Below are positions 1 to 11,189 of a stretch of 64,000 nt of DNA, one piece after another (positions within the stretch are counted from its first letter, which is position 1; every line of letters begins with the position of its first letter). Under the pieces are notes generated by a model. That model did not search any database and was not told the origin of the DNA. It was given only the letters and a program-made list of their open reading frames with translations. The position numbers and the translations under genes are program-made. The stretch spans positions 113,913,529 through 113,977,528 of the forward strand of contig CM069432.1 of the NCBI GenBank assembly GCA_035610365.1, written 5' to 3'. The DNA is from Aquatica leii (Eukaryota; Arthropoda; Insecta; Coleoptera; Lampyridae).

Positions 1-2396
1 ATCTCTAGTAGCGTTTATATTCGACGCAATCTACATTACGTTTTTATTGCGAATTGATTACTTATCAGGACGTTCATCTTAAAAGTAACGTAAAAGCTCC
101 ATGAGTTAAATACTCTTCAAAAAAAAAAAAAAACTCCCAATCACGTGTATTGAGTTTTGTGAGTTCAAACTGCTCAAAAAGTCACGAATTTTCTATCTTT
201 GGATTAAACATTTTCTTAAGTAGTCAAAATTCGAGTTCCTTCATATTAGTATAAGTATGGAAATTGGCATGAGCTTAATTTTACTGCATCAGATCTCAGT
301 GTAGGTGTTTCAACTAAACAGATTTTCAAAACTACAAAATTAGTAGCTATTAATTTCAATGTATGAACCGTGCAAATTAATTTACGTACATGATAAAACC
401 ACACCTAATAAATGTACCAAAAAACTTATTGTTTCTGAAGACGATAATATATAGTTTCGCAACGGTTCAGAAAAAAAGTAATTTAAGTTGTGTTTTTGTT
501 TATATCTCGTATCGTATGTATTTACGCTCAAGGTCAGGTAAGTTTAGTTCTCGCAGCAAAAGAGCTGCAAAAATGAAAAACATGTACAAAGATTATTTAT
601 CAAGGTGTAAGCTACCGATCTGGACTGTATACTATGTTATCTTGATAAATATAAAAATTATTATTTGTCCAATGCCAATATACACAACCAATTTTATTCA
701 ATACTTTGCTATATTGCATAACGATAGGCGTTAAAACTGCGACCTTAACAAAACCTGGCGAAATATTGCTTAAATTGTACACAGATTGATAATCTGACAA
801 TTAAAAAATTATTCTTTAAAAACAATGCTGTCTGATGAACAGAAACATAATATCGGTACTGTCAATATCGCAGTGCTAGATTTAGCTCTACGCATGGTGT
901 ACACGAACTTAAGCGACGATAGACGAAGTCCAAACGACAGTTCTAGACTGCATATTGAAATTATTCTCTTATATCTCAATTAAATTGATTATCTTTAACA
1001 ATTTTATTATATTAGTATTATAACTCCGTCAATATTATTGTCATTTTATAATATCAATGCAAACAGTATTTTTATGATTTCTGTAAAGGCTCGGAATGGA
1101 AGTAATCCTCTTCCAATGGTTAATCTGCCCAGATGACAAGGTTGAAGCAATGAAGCAAGTTTGTCGAATTATTAATTGCACTGCTGCTGAATACCCGTAA
1201 ACCTCTTTCAAACATACAACATATTTGAGAGAAACTAGGAAACGAATAAATAAAAATGTAGTGATAAGAAGAATTTGGAATAAAAAATGAAAAAGTACAA
1301 TGTTGTTTTTTATTGTAAGAAGACGCAATTGTTAAATACTGAACATTATACAATATAACAACTGAAAGCAGCAAAGGTAAATAGTAAATAGAAAAGATGA
1401 GTTTTTGTTCATAACTTCTAATAAAGAACCAAACGAAGATATCTGGCAACCGTACGTTGAAGTTACAGTTATTGCCATATTATTTTATTTTTGTGTTAGA
1501 AATAAAACCACCGTAGACTTTAAGTTAACACTTTTAGCAAAGAATCGTGTTAAGTTAAATATTATTCAAGAGAAATTTTAAAAGAACGGTTTTTGATAAC
1601 ACTAGTTCGTGATTATTATCAATAATACAAAACAATTAAACTTATATTAATTTTATTGTATATTTACAATTGATCGTTGTCGATGCGTTTACTTCTAAGT
1701 TACGATTATATATGAGCGACCCTTAAGATTTTGTAGTTTTAAATATATATTTCTAAACTAATCTAAACTTAATCTAAACAACTTAAATGGTTTTTCCCAG
1801 GTGCATAAATAAAAATTGAAAAATACGTAGTAACACATAAACATAAAAATGGATTTTTGAAGAAATGGAGAAACGAAAACAAAAAAATATATATTTGATT
1901 AATTTATGACTATTATATTAAGGGAGAATATAACTCACTATATTACAATAATAGTTGCCAGGAAAGACAATCTCTACGTCATACTCGTATGCATTTGAAT
2001 TAAGTAAAAACTCGGTAATTAAATGAATTACTTTAAAATATAGTTACTTATTAAAAACTAAAATTTACTAAATAAATATCTAGTGTTAGCAATACTAATT
2101 GCTTTTAATACAAATGTTAACCTACAAAATTACTATTTGTTAAAGAACAGTTGTTTTTAATATATTTGTTATAATTAAACAAAAATACGAATTAATCAGA
2201 AGAATTAACTACATGCTTTGTTCGTTTGTTTTCTATATACACCAGACAACCGAAATTTTGAAATGTAAATAAGCGACTTATGACAAATATGAACTAATCA
2301 ATCAACAATTAAGTCAATCGAGCGATTTATTTACAACAGCATGAAAACATGGTATTATTTCTGTTGTACGTTTTTCTTTTCATTCGAAAACTGGAA
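1..2396. other. AT-rich stretch without recognisable gene
   Basis: I see no gene, RNA or repeat structure I can name here. Short open frames exist (390-734 plus, 612-800 minus, 1120-1449 minus), but they are AT-biased, lack family motifs and are interrupted by stops in any extended reading. The stretch holds several A and T homopolymer runs, for example 119-132. Confidence 0.5.
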
Positions 2397-2903
2397 CGTG
2401 TTTTTTAAATTCGCATGGTGATGATGTAGGGATCACCTTTTGTGGCAACCACTATAACAAGTATTGCATGATTACTTTAATTTATAAACTATATATGTTT
2501 TTTTTTAATTTTATCTTATGGATTTAGCAAGTTTAACTTACGGAGGTTCGACTGCAGTAGATTAACCTTAACCAAGTAAAACCAAAGCAAACAGGTGTGT
2601 GAGAGCGGTGGTAGATTTAACCTTTCTTAAAGTTTTTTTTTAAAAATAAATTAAAGTTGTAGTGTTTAATGCTAACGTGGTAACACTGCAAAAGTGTGGC
2701 CAGGTAAATGGCAGAGATAAGAAGCGTGGCAATCTAAGATGTCAGTTAAGTAATGTACGTCAATGTATGTATAGTTAAATAAATACTCTTAAGTAACCAA
2801 ACTGTGTCTTTGGGGCGGGCAAACTCACCATCGACTATATGTCGATATTAAAACATAATAACTGGCGACGAGCAAAATAATCAGCAGTGCAAGGAACTCT
2901 GTA
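2397..2903 (+). repeat. LTR-like end followed by a primer-binding-site-like motif (candidate)
   Basis: The stretch contains an AATAAA signal near 2777 and ends in AAACATAATAAC, followed directly by TGGCGACGAGC (2863-2873). A TGGCG-type motif just after an LTR is the usual layout of a Ty3/Gypsy primer-binding site. No gag or pol follows: the pogo-like transposon starts 30 bp later at 2904 and the sequence beyond it (5726 on) shows no coding. The left LTR boundary is a guess. This is either a 5' fragment of an LTR element or coincidence. Confidence 0.25.
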
Positions 2904-5723
2904 TGGTAAAATGGGGTAACATTGACACAACTTTAAAATTGATTTTTTTTTGGCACATATAAGTTTGGTATATGACTGCTTTTGTGACAGAATGAAGATA
3001 TATTAACCTTTTCTACAATGTATATGATAGAATATGAATATACCAAGTCGTTTACAGAATTTATTTTTTTTTAAGTGGTAATGTGTCAATGTTACCCATG
3101 GCAAGTCTAACATTGCACACTCATAAAAACAGCTAAATGTCAATATTTTGCATGTATACTGTAACAATGACAAATGTCCTAGATATTTTTATGGAAAATC
3201 ATAGAAATAAAACAATAAGTACTTCATTAAGAAACTTTGTACTTAATTTTAGATAGTTATACACCTACGTATTATAATAAAGCCTAGTTAATCTTAGGAA
3301 GCGCTTTATAATTAGAAGGAAGAAAGTTGACATGAAAGTAATTCATTCCCCTTTTAATATAAGGTTCGCGCAGAACCATAGCGACATCATCTACAGATAC
3401 CAGGCTTTGATCGGGCACATCAGGGTACACAAAATGTATTTTCTTCTTTCTCAAAAAGTTGACCATAATTTCGCTATCATTTACTTCCAACACTTGTCCA
3501 ACATAGTGAATGCATTCTTCCTTTTCTACACAACTTTTAGAGTTATTAAATCTGACGAAAACCCATGAATTTGCAACTATATTTTGGTTACTTCCGTCGA
3601 ACTTCACAAATTCCTTTGCTTTACCACAATTATCTTCTTCTGTTGCACTGGTATTATTTTCATCGTGTGAAATGTCATCATCTGTATCATGGACAAGTTG
3701 TAAACTAGCATCACTATCTAAGGTTTCTTCAGTTTTTTCAACAGGCTTCTTGCTTTTTTGTTTTTGAGTTTTTTTTACTGTTGGTTTTCTTTTGTTTTTC
3801 GCATTTTCTATCATTCTTAGTCTAACATCGTCCGCTGTTAATGTTTCCGCAAATATTCTTCTGAGTTTACTTCTTTTTTGTATTACTGTTTTGGCTTCTT
3901 GCCGTCTTAATACAGTCATTAGTGATAATTCCAACTTTTTAGTAGGTGTAATATCTTCCAACTGTTCAGGAAGTGGAGTAGTTGGTGGTGAGGATTGACT
4001 GTAACCTGCAAAATCGGGTGTTGGTGTTTCATTTTCTTTTTCTACTGTGGATGTGGTTGGTTGAATTTTATTTTCTGAAGAACATATGACGGTTGATGAT
4101 ATGGATTTTTTTAATATCCTTTCTTTAGATAAGGGAAACATTCCAGACCCATCGAAACCACCTACTGCATTGGCCCTAGAAAAACACCCAGTTTCTTGAA
4201 GTTTTTTTAACAGACCAGGAAACACTATCTTGTCGGCGTTCTTAAACCCAGTTTCTTAATAAAAACTTTTTAGAACATTACGCCATGCTGTTTTAACAGG
4301 TTTAAAAACTCCAACATCTAACGGCTGTAGAACATGCGATGTGTGCGAGGGCAAACAGAACAGTTCAATATTGTTTTTTATAGCCATATCAATAAGTTGT
4401 AGTGTTATGTGGGAATTGTGGCCATCAAATATTAGTAGTTTCGGTCGACTTAACGCAGCAGTAGCTCTCACAAAAACATTTTCGAACCAATCTGCAAACT
4501 GGGCTGCCTCCATCCAGCCGGATGGAGAACAGTTATACACAGTATTTTCTGGTAGATTTTGACACCATGTTGCGTAATGATGAAGACCTTTGTAATTTAC
4601 AAATAAGGGAAGATATTCACCGATTGCACTACAACATGCTAGAACGGTGTAAGTAGTTTTTGTTACAGTGCCCACAAGTTTCAGTGGGTTGTGTGAACGT
4701 CTGCGACATAAAATTTTTTGAATACCAGCGTCAGTTTGAAAGCCTGATTCGTCACAATTAAACACATTCTGTGGCTTATTCGACAATTCCAGCCTTTCAA
4801 TCGTGGCTTTTAGCTTTTCGTAAAAATCATTGAGCACTTCTAAAGAACAAGTATCTGCCCTATTTTTAGGTACATTTTGTGCGATTCTGTTACTGAGTTT
4901 TTTCTTCAAACGACGTTCAAAAGATTTAATCCAGTCAATACGTGGTAATCCATTTTTAAATGGATTTGGACGATCCATTCGTTTGAGATAATCCTGAACA
5001 CAAATACGTAATTTAAAACGATCCAGTCCGAAGCCCCAGTCAGCTACTCTTATTATAGCATTTACCAAGAGTTTTTCTTCTTGTAAAGTGAGTACTGTGT
5101 GGCGGCCAACTGCTTTGCATTTATAATTTTTCAAGTGGTTTATTAACGTTGAACGGTTAATTCCATACATTTCACTAGCTCACTTGACACTTAAACTTCC
5201 ATTTTTTACTTGATTTATGGCGTTTACCATACTGTCTTCATCATAGGTTTTATATTTTCTGAGAATTTCGCCAACCTTCTTTTTGCAGGGCATTTCTGCA
5301 AAGAGAAAAAACATTGACACATTTATAGAGTGTAACATTCACACAGGTGTCAATCTTAACTTTCACTTACGAAAGTAGAACTTCATGAAATTACAGAATT
5401 TAAATTGAAATAAACTAATATTTGTTAACGCGTAATATAAGAAATTACTTACTTGGCCGACTATAGATCGAATCTTCAAAAAACAATTAACACCGGCAAA
5501 GTTTTCACGTGACTCAACAAATTCTTGTGCTTAATCATTAAACAGACGCTACAAACCATAAAATTAGAACAAAGTGTTTGAAGTATAGGTTACTAGATGG
5601 CGGAACTATACAAAAAATTTTACAACAAAAGACAGAACGTAAATTTCTTTTCAACTAAAATTAGGAGGAAATTTTGAAAATGTGTCAATGTTTCCCCTAT
5701 GTCAATGTTACCCCATTTTACCA
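2904..5723 (-). mobile_element. pogo/jerky-like (Tc1/mariner superfamily) DNA transposon
   Basis: The element is 2820 bp with perfect 23-bp terminal inverted repeats at 2904-2926 and 5701-5723. Each outer end reads TGGTAAAATGGGGTAA, and a TA dinucleotide flanks both sides (2902-2903 and 5724-5725), the target duplication of this superfamily. A subterminal motif related to the TIR, GTGTCAATGTT, recurs near 3079 and 5681 and may be a transposase binding site. One transposase gene runs on the minus strand and fills most of the element. The termini look mobilisable but the gene carries two stop codons, so this copy is probably non-autonomous. Confidence 0.9.
3284..5293 (-). pseudogene. pogo/jerky-like DDE transposase with two in-frame stops
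   Basis: Read as one frame from the ATG at 5293 to the stop at 3284, this would be about 669 codons. It begins with a psq-like helix-turn-helix (MPCKKKVGEIL, then SVK-stop-ASEMYGINRSTL), followed by a CENP-B-like DNA-binding region and a DDE domain. The three catalytic aspartates are visible in NCDESGFQ, LIFDGHNSHI and HVLQPLDVGVFKP, with 35 residues between the second and third. The C-terminal third is charged (KKPTVKKTQKQKSKK) and ends in a conserved-looking tail. Two nonsense codons break it: TGA at 5180-5182 inside the helix-turn-helix and TAA at 4256-4258 just after the DDE domain. The frame is otherwise kept for 2 kb, so loss of function looks recent. Family-level assignment is firm; the exact pogo subgroup is not. 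Confidence 0.88.
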
Positions 5724-5997
5724 TATGTGTGTTGGACCTTTACAAAAGGTTGTTTAAAAAAGATAATTTGAATAAATAGTGATACAAATAACGCAGCTTA
5801 AACTTTACAATTTGACAAGATATGAATTTTTAAAGCTGATGTTACAAATGTGAAAATTCTCAAAAATATCTAAATATCTCAAAAACCGTTGACTTTTGGG
5901 ATAATGAGCTATAAACAAAATTAGTTTAAAAGGACACGTAAGTAAAGTAAAATTAATAAAAAGTATAACATTCTATATAAAATAAAAAATATGATGT

Positions 5998-6020
5998 CAC
6001 TTCCGGTATAACCGAAAGTG
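5998..6020. repeat. dispersed palindrome CACTTCCGG...CCGAAAGTG
   Basis: A near-perfect 23-bp palindrome with arms CACTTCCGG and CCGAAAGTG around TATAA. A second copy with the same arms lies at 43363-43385. Both sit in AT-rich DNA, which suggests parts of one dispersed repeat family. Confidence 0.45.
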
Positions 6021-6139
6021 ATACGTTCTTGAATATATTTTAATTATTAAGCCAATAATCATTTACTTAATATTTAAAAAAATCAAAATTAAATTATGAT
6101 TGGAAGTATAAAAACTTTTAACGAACGGGTTACGTGAAA

Positions 6140-6310
6140 AATCCTGTATACATATACCTATTGGTTTTATTTAAGTTCATTTTTAACCTTGTTCTTTTCG
6201 ATTCTTTATTTCTTCACTCACGATTGTTAGTTCTATTATATTGCCTGTCATTAGGATAGTGTTGTCAGCGTATCTTAAGTTAGTTAATCGTTTTTTATTA
6301 ATATTATTGA
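6140..6310 (-). pseudogene. reverse-transcriptase fossil of a LINE-type element
   Basis: The minus strand of about 6290-6190 reads INKKRLTNLRYADNTILMTG followed by IELTIVSEEIKNRKEQG and, after a frame change, NLNKTN. This matches the palm motif of LINE reverse transcriptases (usually YADDT), the following helix and the NKTK motif. The second catalytic aspartate is changed to N. No other part of the element was recognised nearby, so this is a short relic. Confidence 0.5.
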
Positions 6311-7207
6311 GAATTTAAAACTATTTGACCTATAGGTAATCTCGATTAAGATCGTAGCGCCACTATGGTGTGGTGTAAATAAAAACCTGATTTAATGAGA
6401 TACAATTTCAAGTTTTTGTAGCTTTTTGGTGTTTATAAGTGGTTATAAAGTTGAATTAAAAGTATTTCTGTCTTTTTTAATGTTAAGTTTTCTAGAATTA
6501 AGAGTAATAAGTTTAATTAAAATGGGTAATGTAAGTAAAATGTATCGGTTAAGTTATTTAAGTATGATTGTATTAATTGCAATATAGGTTTATCCAATAT
6601 TACCCATATATCGTCTCAATCAAGCATTACAATTGAATATTATGGTTATTATATTAAATAAAAAATATTTATTTTTCTCGTCGGTTGCTGTTTGTTTCTG
6701 GAGCAATATAAATCATTTGGATTAGTTACCGTAAATTGCTTTAAAATGTACATGCTCTACTGCAAATATGCAATCAACTGATTTTTCTCACTTCTCGCTG
6801 AACACAACAATAAGTAAACGATTATTGCAGTATTCAACCTCATGTTGTAGCAACTTCAAATTTTACAAAAATTGAATAACTAAGACGTAAAATGTAATTT
6901 AATGTTAAATAATGAAGCTGTAATTAAAAACCGTTGCAAAGAAATTTTGATTAAAATTTAAAATAAGCTTGTGTTCGTATCTCATTATTTCTGTTTATCG
7001 AAAACGCCACCAAATAGCGTATCGCTTAGGAAGGATTGCCTATTTTACACAAATAGTTGAAAACGGTGAACAAAAGGACCAAGTAGACCGCAGTGCAGAG
7101 GCCCTACACAAACCACCTCTTGAATTAAATAAAAAATAATAAAAACACAACACAAAGAATGATTTGCTATAATTTATATATTACTATAACCGTAGATTAA
7201 ATAAACA
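6311..7207. other. AT-rich stretch without recognisable gene
   Basis: No coding pattern or terminal repeat was seen. The stretch ends in CTGTT (7208-7212), which is the target-site duplication of the BEL element that follows. Confidence 0.5.
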
Positions 7208-7212
7208 CTGTT

Positions 7213-7362
7213 TGTCGAGGTGGACAAATGCGTTTGCGCTGATTTATGTGCCTTGTAGTTAAATTAAGTTTTTACTCACTTTTTTTGGTTGATTGGGCTC
7301 ACAATTGTTCTTAACGTTACACACACTTTATTTAGAGTCTATACACGGCTGTACTTTTAACA
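7213..7362 (-). repeat. 3' LTR of the BEL/Pao element, with unmatched U3
   Basis: Positions 7213 to about 7338 match 10641-10766 with a few substitutions, including the shared GCGCTGATTT and TTGTAGTTAAATTAAG segments. Beyond that, towards pol, the sequence is unrelated to the U3 of the 5' LTR. The upper limit is uncertain: TGTT on the minus strand at 7362 would give a 150-bp LTR, and pol coding ends near 7455. Confidence 0.65.
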
Positions 7363-7454
7363 CTTCTATATCCTCTAGTTAAAACTAATTAAACCAACTA
7401 AAATGTAATTATAATAGCAAATGAACTAAAAAATTTTTTGTAAGCAAAATATGC

Positions 7455-9212
7455 TTATTGTAATGGTAAGGGGCATACTTTTATGATGGGTCTCGTAAGT
7501 ATGCCATTAGTGGTTTTTAGAGAAACTACTCGTGCTGTACACAAGCAAGCTTCTAATGCAGAGGTGGCTTTTGTTCAGCTCTAATAACAACAAGCGCATC
7601 AAGTTTGATATTGGAAGAGGTTTCGTTCCATTTTGGTCTTTGTTGGAGAGTATGAAGGTACTCGTTGCGCCAGCCAGCCAGAAACGTTTGAACATAGCGG
7701 CTTTAGCGTTAAAAAATGGGGGTCATAACTTAATGGAGTAATTTACCGAGAATTCAAAACTGCTTCTATCTGTGCAAGCAGAGTATAAAGCTCTTCGAAC
7801 GATAACGTTTGTTTACCAACTACTCTATATAAGTGGCTTTTTACAGATCATTGAAGTGTGGCGTCGCTGGAGGATTGAATCTCCATTCTATATCAAGTTT
7901 TTGGGTAGCATGTTCCGCAAGTTCCAAAAGCTGTCGGTTAGCACCAATAACGTTTGTTCCTTGGTCACTAAAAATTATATTGCAACTGCCTTTGCGCGAG
8001 ACGAATCGTCTAAAGGCTGCTATGAATGCTTGAGATGATAGATTATAGATCAGTTCAAGATGAATTGCCTTAATTTTTCACAGAACATCAAATTGATAAG
8101 TTCTTGTTGCAGAGCTTTGGTTGTACTAACGTCGTTTCCTCCGTATATGATGTCGTCATCATAAATGTGGTGATTCACAACGTACGCTGCGTTAGGATAC
8201 TTTTCTCTGTAGCGTGCAACAAGTTCTTGTATGCGGTTATCCAAATATGGCGAGTTTGATACACCATACATAACGGTATTTAAACGATATTCTTGTATTG
8301 GAACATCTTGCGAACAACGCCAAAGAAATCTATGGTAATCTCGATGTTGAGTTTCTAAGAAAATTTGGCGAAACATCTGTTTAATGTCGCACACAAAAAC
8401 ATATTTGAAATAACGAAACGCTAGAAAGATTGAAAATATATCCTTGTGTAGTTCTACACCTGTATGCAAGGTGTCGTTAAGCGAAAGTCCAGTAGACGTT
8501 TTTGCTGACGCATCAAAAACCACTCTGATTTTTGTCGTGATACTATCAGGCTTTTGCACGCAGTGATGCGGAATGTAATACGCAGTAGTAGATTTAGCTT
8601 CTGCTTGCGGAATAATAGTTATGTGACTAGTGTTTAAATAATCAAGCATAAACTCTGAATATAATTTATGTAACGATAAATTGCGTAAAAGTCTAGACTC
8701 TAATAGAAGAAATCTGCAAATAGCTTGGTTGTAGGAGCTACCCAGTTGTGGTTCTCCGTTTTTAAACGAAAGAGAAACAACAAATCTTCCATCGTCTTCT
8801 TGCCTAACAGTATTTTTGAAAATTTTTTCACATTGGTCGTCTTCAGGTGATATAGTTGGGTTTTTTTAAAATAACGTGATAAATTTTCTAGAATAGAGAT
8901 ATGACAATTCAACAATGGCGTGTCTAAGAGAAATACACGAAAACCGTTGATTTTTCTTGTAGAATCTAAGTTATTCGTAACGACAGGTTGTTCTTGTGTT
9001 CCTGTTATGCGATTGAACTTGAGAATGTAGGGTGTAAGTTCAGCACCTACCAGAACGTAAACAACAACAGGTATGTGACAATTGTGTTTTATTTGAGGCT
9101 GTTGGAGACATATTTGTGTTACAATAAAAGCCTCAAAATCGAATACTGTATTTAATTGATTGCGTGGGCGCATGTAACATTGTGCTATACCATTGATGTA
9201 TTGCAAAGCCAT
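7455..9212 (-). pseudogene. BEL/Pao pol: reverse transcriptase, integrase and DUF5641 tail, frame-broken
   Basis: The first piece (9212-8700) carries LVGAELTPYILKFNRITGTQ, typical of the protease/RT linker in BEL elements. The RT piece (8649-8050) has IRVVFDASAKTSTGLSLND, the palm motif as YDDDII in place of YVDD, and the YGVSNSPYL motif. After a frame change an integrase core follows at about 8030-7840, with FSDQGTNVIGANRQLLELA and FNPPATPHF; then FEELYTLLAQIEAVLNSR (about 7800) with a stop, and a DUF5641-like end (YLHTLQQRPKWNE, LKTTNGILTRPIIKVCPLP) near 7460. Several stops and shifts separate these parts, and no RNase H segment was placed with certainty. Domain order fits BEL/Pao and no other LTR group. 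Confidence 0.8.
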
Positions 9213-9264
9213 GTTTATTTAAAACTTGTATAGAAATAGACCTGTGACGAAAAAGACCTAACTT

Positions 9265-10370
9265 TCAAAGACAAGTTTCCGTGATAAAATTGCCCATGTC
9301 TCCAGAATCGATGAGAATACGGACAGTTTGATAGTTGCCACGTATATCTTTGATATCAACGACGGCGGTTGATAACAAAAGGGTAGAAGGTTTGCGGACG
9401 ATAGAATTCGTCATAACACTAAGCTTTGTAGAATCTACATTCGTTACAGGAGAAACAGAAGTCGACTGTTGTACGTGCTGCGACGCTTCATTGCTGTGAA
9501 GAAGTGTGTGGTGCGATTGATGGCAAACACGACATCTTGAATGTGATTTACAATGTTGCGTTGAATGTAAAGAACTAAAACAGTTTTTACATGAATAATT
9601 GCGGTTACTTAATTGGATCCTTTCATTTACAGGAAACGCCAAAAATTGTAGACAATGGTAAAGAAAGTGCGTTGCGGAACATACTGCGCATTTGTTTTGG
9701 GATACTGGTTGTATGTACCAACAAATGAAGAGAAATTAAAGCGTTTATTAATTTTTGAATTGTGTGCGGGCTTGTAGGTAATAGGTTGTTTTGTTACTTT
9801 AAAACTTGGTGACAAAAGTTGAGCATTAATTGATGGTAAGAAGGTAGCCCGGTATCTCTATGTTCTACTTCAAAATCGGTACACGTTTTGTCATTTAATT
9901 TTTTCAAAAGCATGTTAAAAAGTAAAAAGTCCCAAGCGTCAACTGAAAGCTGTAGGCCGCTTAAAGCTTCTAGATTTTCGTTAAATGTATCTACATGGGT
10001 GCGTAGAACGTAGAACGTTGCTAAATGACGTTTGCTTTGGTAGCGTTTTATTAGCGTATCATAAGCAATGTTATAATTACTGTCTTGAAGCGGTATACGT
10101 CTAATTAAAGTTAAAGGTTCTCTACGTAAACAGAGAGATGGAGAGGTGTGCAAACTTTTCACAATTAGAGAAATGGGAATTGTTATACACAACTGCATTA
10201 AATAAATCAATAAACGTTAGCTATTTTTTAAGTTCGCCATTAAAATTAAACAAAGTGGTTTTCGGAAGTCTTGGACTACTGTTTACGTGCGATGTATGTT
10301 TGATTCTTCATAAACTTGATCAATTTGCGAAATTCTTGCAAAAAAGAATAATGTTTGTGTTGAATCAGTT
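9265..10370 (-). pseudogene. BEL/Pao gag and protease region, frame-broken
   Basis: The N-terminal part (about 10370-10210) is broken by stops. A DUF1759-type gag region follows, recognisable from TFIDLFNAVVYNN, then EKFAHL, then EPLTLIRRIPL and IAYDTLIKRYQSKRHL (about 10260-10000). A Cys/His cluster (CKNCFSSLHSTQHCKSHSRC and CRVCHQSHHTLLH, 9480-9600) corresponds to the zinc knuckles. Next comes a DUF1758-type aspartic protease start with the catalytic motif LIDSGDMGNFIT (about 9290), after which the frame closes at 9264. At least two frame changes separate the pieces. Gag would form the capsid and the protease would process the polyprotein. Confidence 0.75.
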
Positions 10371-10620
10371 TCTGCATCTTGACCACAGAATACGGTATCC
10401 TTGAGACGCGTTAATGCGGTATTTCGCAGCACAACAAGTTTATTTAACTATGCAGACATATCGTATGTATACGTTAATACAATTTTTAAATGCAATGCGG
10501 AAATAAATTAATACGTCGATTTCAATAATAATTGCAAGTGATAACAAATCTTTACGAATACAGCGTTGCGCGCTGGATAACGCAAAAAAAACTATTAAGT
10601 CAAATACAAGATTACACAAT

Positions 10621-10637
10621 TCCGGCTCGAAGGACCA
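10621..10637 (-). promoter_or_regulatory. primer-binding site complementary to tRNA-Tyr
   Basis: The plus strand reads TCCGGCTCGAAGGACCA, which equals the 3' end of metazoan tRNA-Tyr including CCA. The minus strand therefore carries an 18-nt-class primer site beginning TGGTCCTTCGAG. It lies 3 nt inside the 5' LTR, which is where minus-strand DNA synthesis would be primed. The tRNA assignment is from recalled eukaryotic tRNA-Tyr sequence. Confidence 0.8.
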
Positions 10638-10640
10638 AAA

Positions 10641-10886
10641 TGTCACGGTGGATAAATGCGTTTGCGCTGATTTTTGTGCCTTGTAGTTAAATTAAGTTTT
10701 TACTCACTTTTTTGGTTGATTGGGCTCATAATTATTCTTAGCGTTACACACACTTTATTTAGAGTGCGTGCGTATGCGTTCTCTCTTATCACTTAAACTT
10801 GTTTTTAGTTGAAACGTATAAAGTTTATGCAAAATGAATTGTCGCGCGAAACAAAGAAATTACCTTACATGTGAGCGTAACGAACA
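10641..10886 (-). repeat. 5' LTR of the BEL/Pao element
   Basis: A 246-bp LTR. On the minus strand it starts TGTTCGTTACGCTC and ends CACCGTGACA, the TG...CA form of BEL LTRs, and it carries an AATAAA signal. It abuts the target duplication CTGTT (10887-10891) on the outside and the primer site on the inside. The part 10641-10766 matches the 3' LTR closely; 10767-10886 (U3) does not. Confidence 0.85.
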
Positions 10887-10891
10887 CTGTT

Positions 10892-11189
10892 TAAGATAAT
10901 ATTGCAACACGCGCGTTAAACCACTGAATACGCACTTATATATTTATTTAACACGTTCTTGTTTAAGTCTCACTAAAGTCGATTTCTTGAGTTTAGTTTT
11001 TATACTTTTGCTTTATTTTTGATTAAAATATGATCTAGTTTATCTTTTCAAATACGTTTTTCACTATTAAAAAAAACCATAATAAAGCCACTACATAAAG
11101 GAGGTCCTGCCAACTGCGTGAGTAACGTTCCGAACAATCGCAATAACGTCTATTTTTTCTAAAGTATTTGAAGATAAGATATGTTTATT
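10892..11189. other. spacer between BEL and LINE remnants
   Basis: No gene or repeat structure recognised. Confidence 0.4.

Larger units (their letters stand above)
7213..10886 (-). mobile_element. BEL/Pao LTR retrotransposon, full-length but decayed
   Basis: The element is 3674 bp, flanked by CTGTT at 7208-7212 and 10887-10891. In transcriptional order (minus strand) it has a 5' LTR (10641-10886), a primer site, gag with a DUF1759-type region, a zinc-knuckle region, an aspartic protease, a Pao-type reverse transcriptase, an integrase core, a DUF5641-like tail and a 3' LTR ending at 7213. All coding parts carry stops and frame changes, so it cannot be autonomous. The LTR sequences match only over their R/U5 part (see LTR entries). 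Confidence 0.88.

Noticed and set aside
612..800. Minus-strand frame with SPGFVKVAVLTPIV, faintly like the N-terminus of bacterial NAD synthetase
   Set aside because: Similarity covers only about 20 residues from memory, no downstream catalytic motifs follow, and the rest is AT-driven.
1041..1449. Overlapping minus-strand frames resembling a hAT C-terminal region
   Set aside because: No consistent motif order in any one frame; likely chance.
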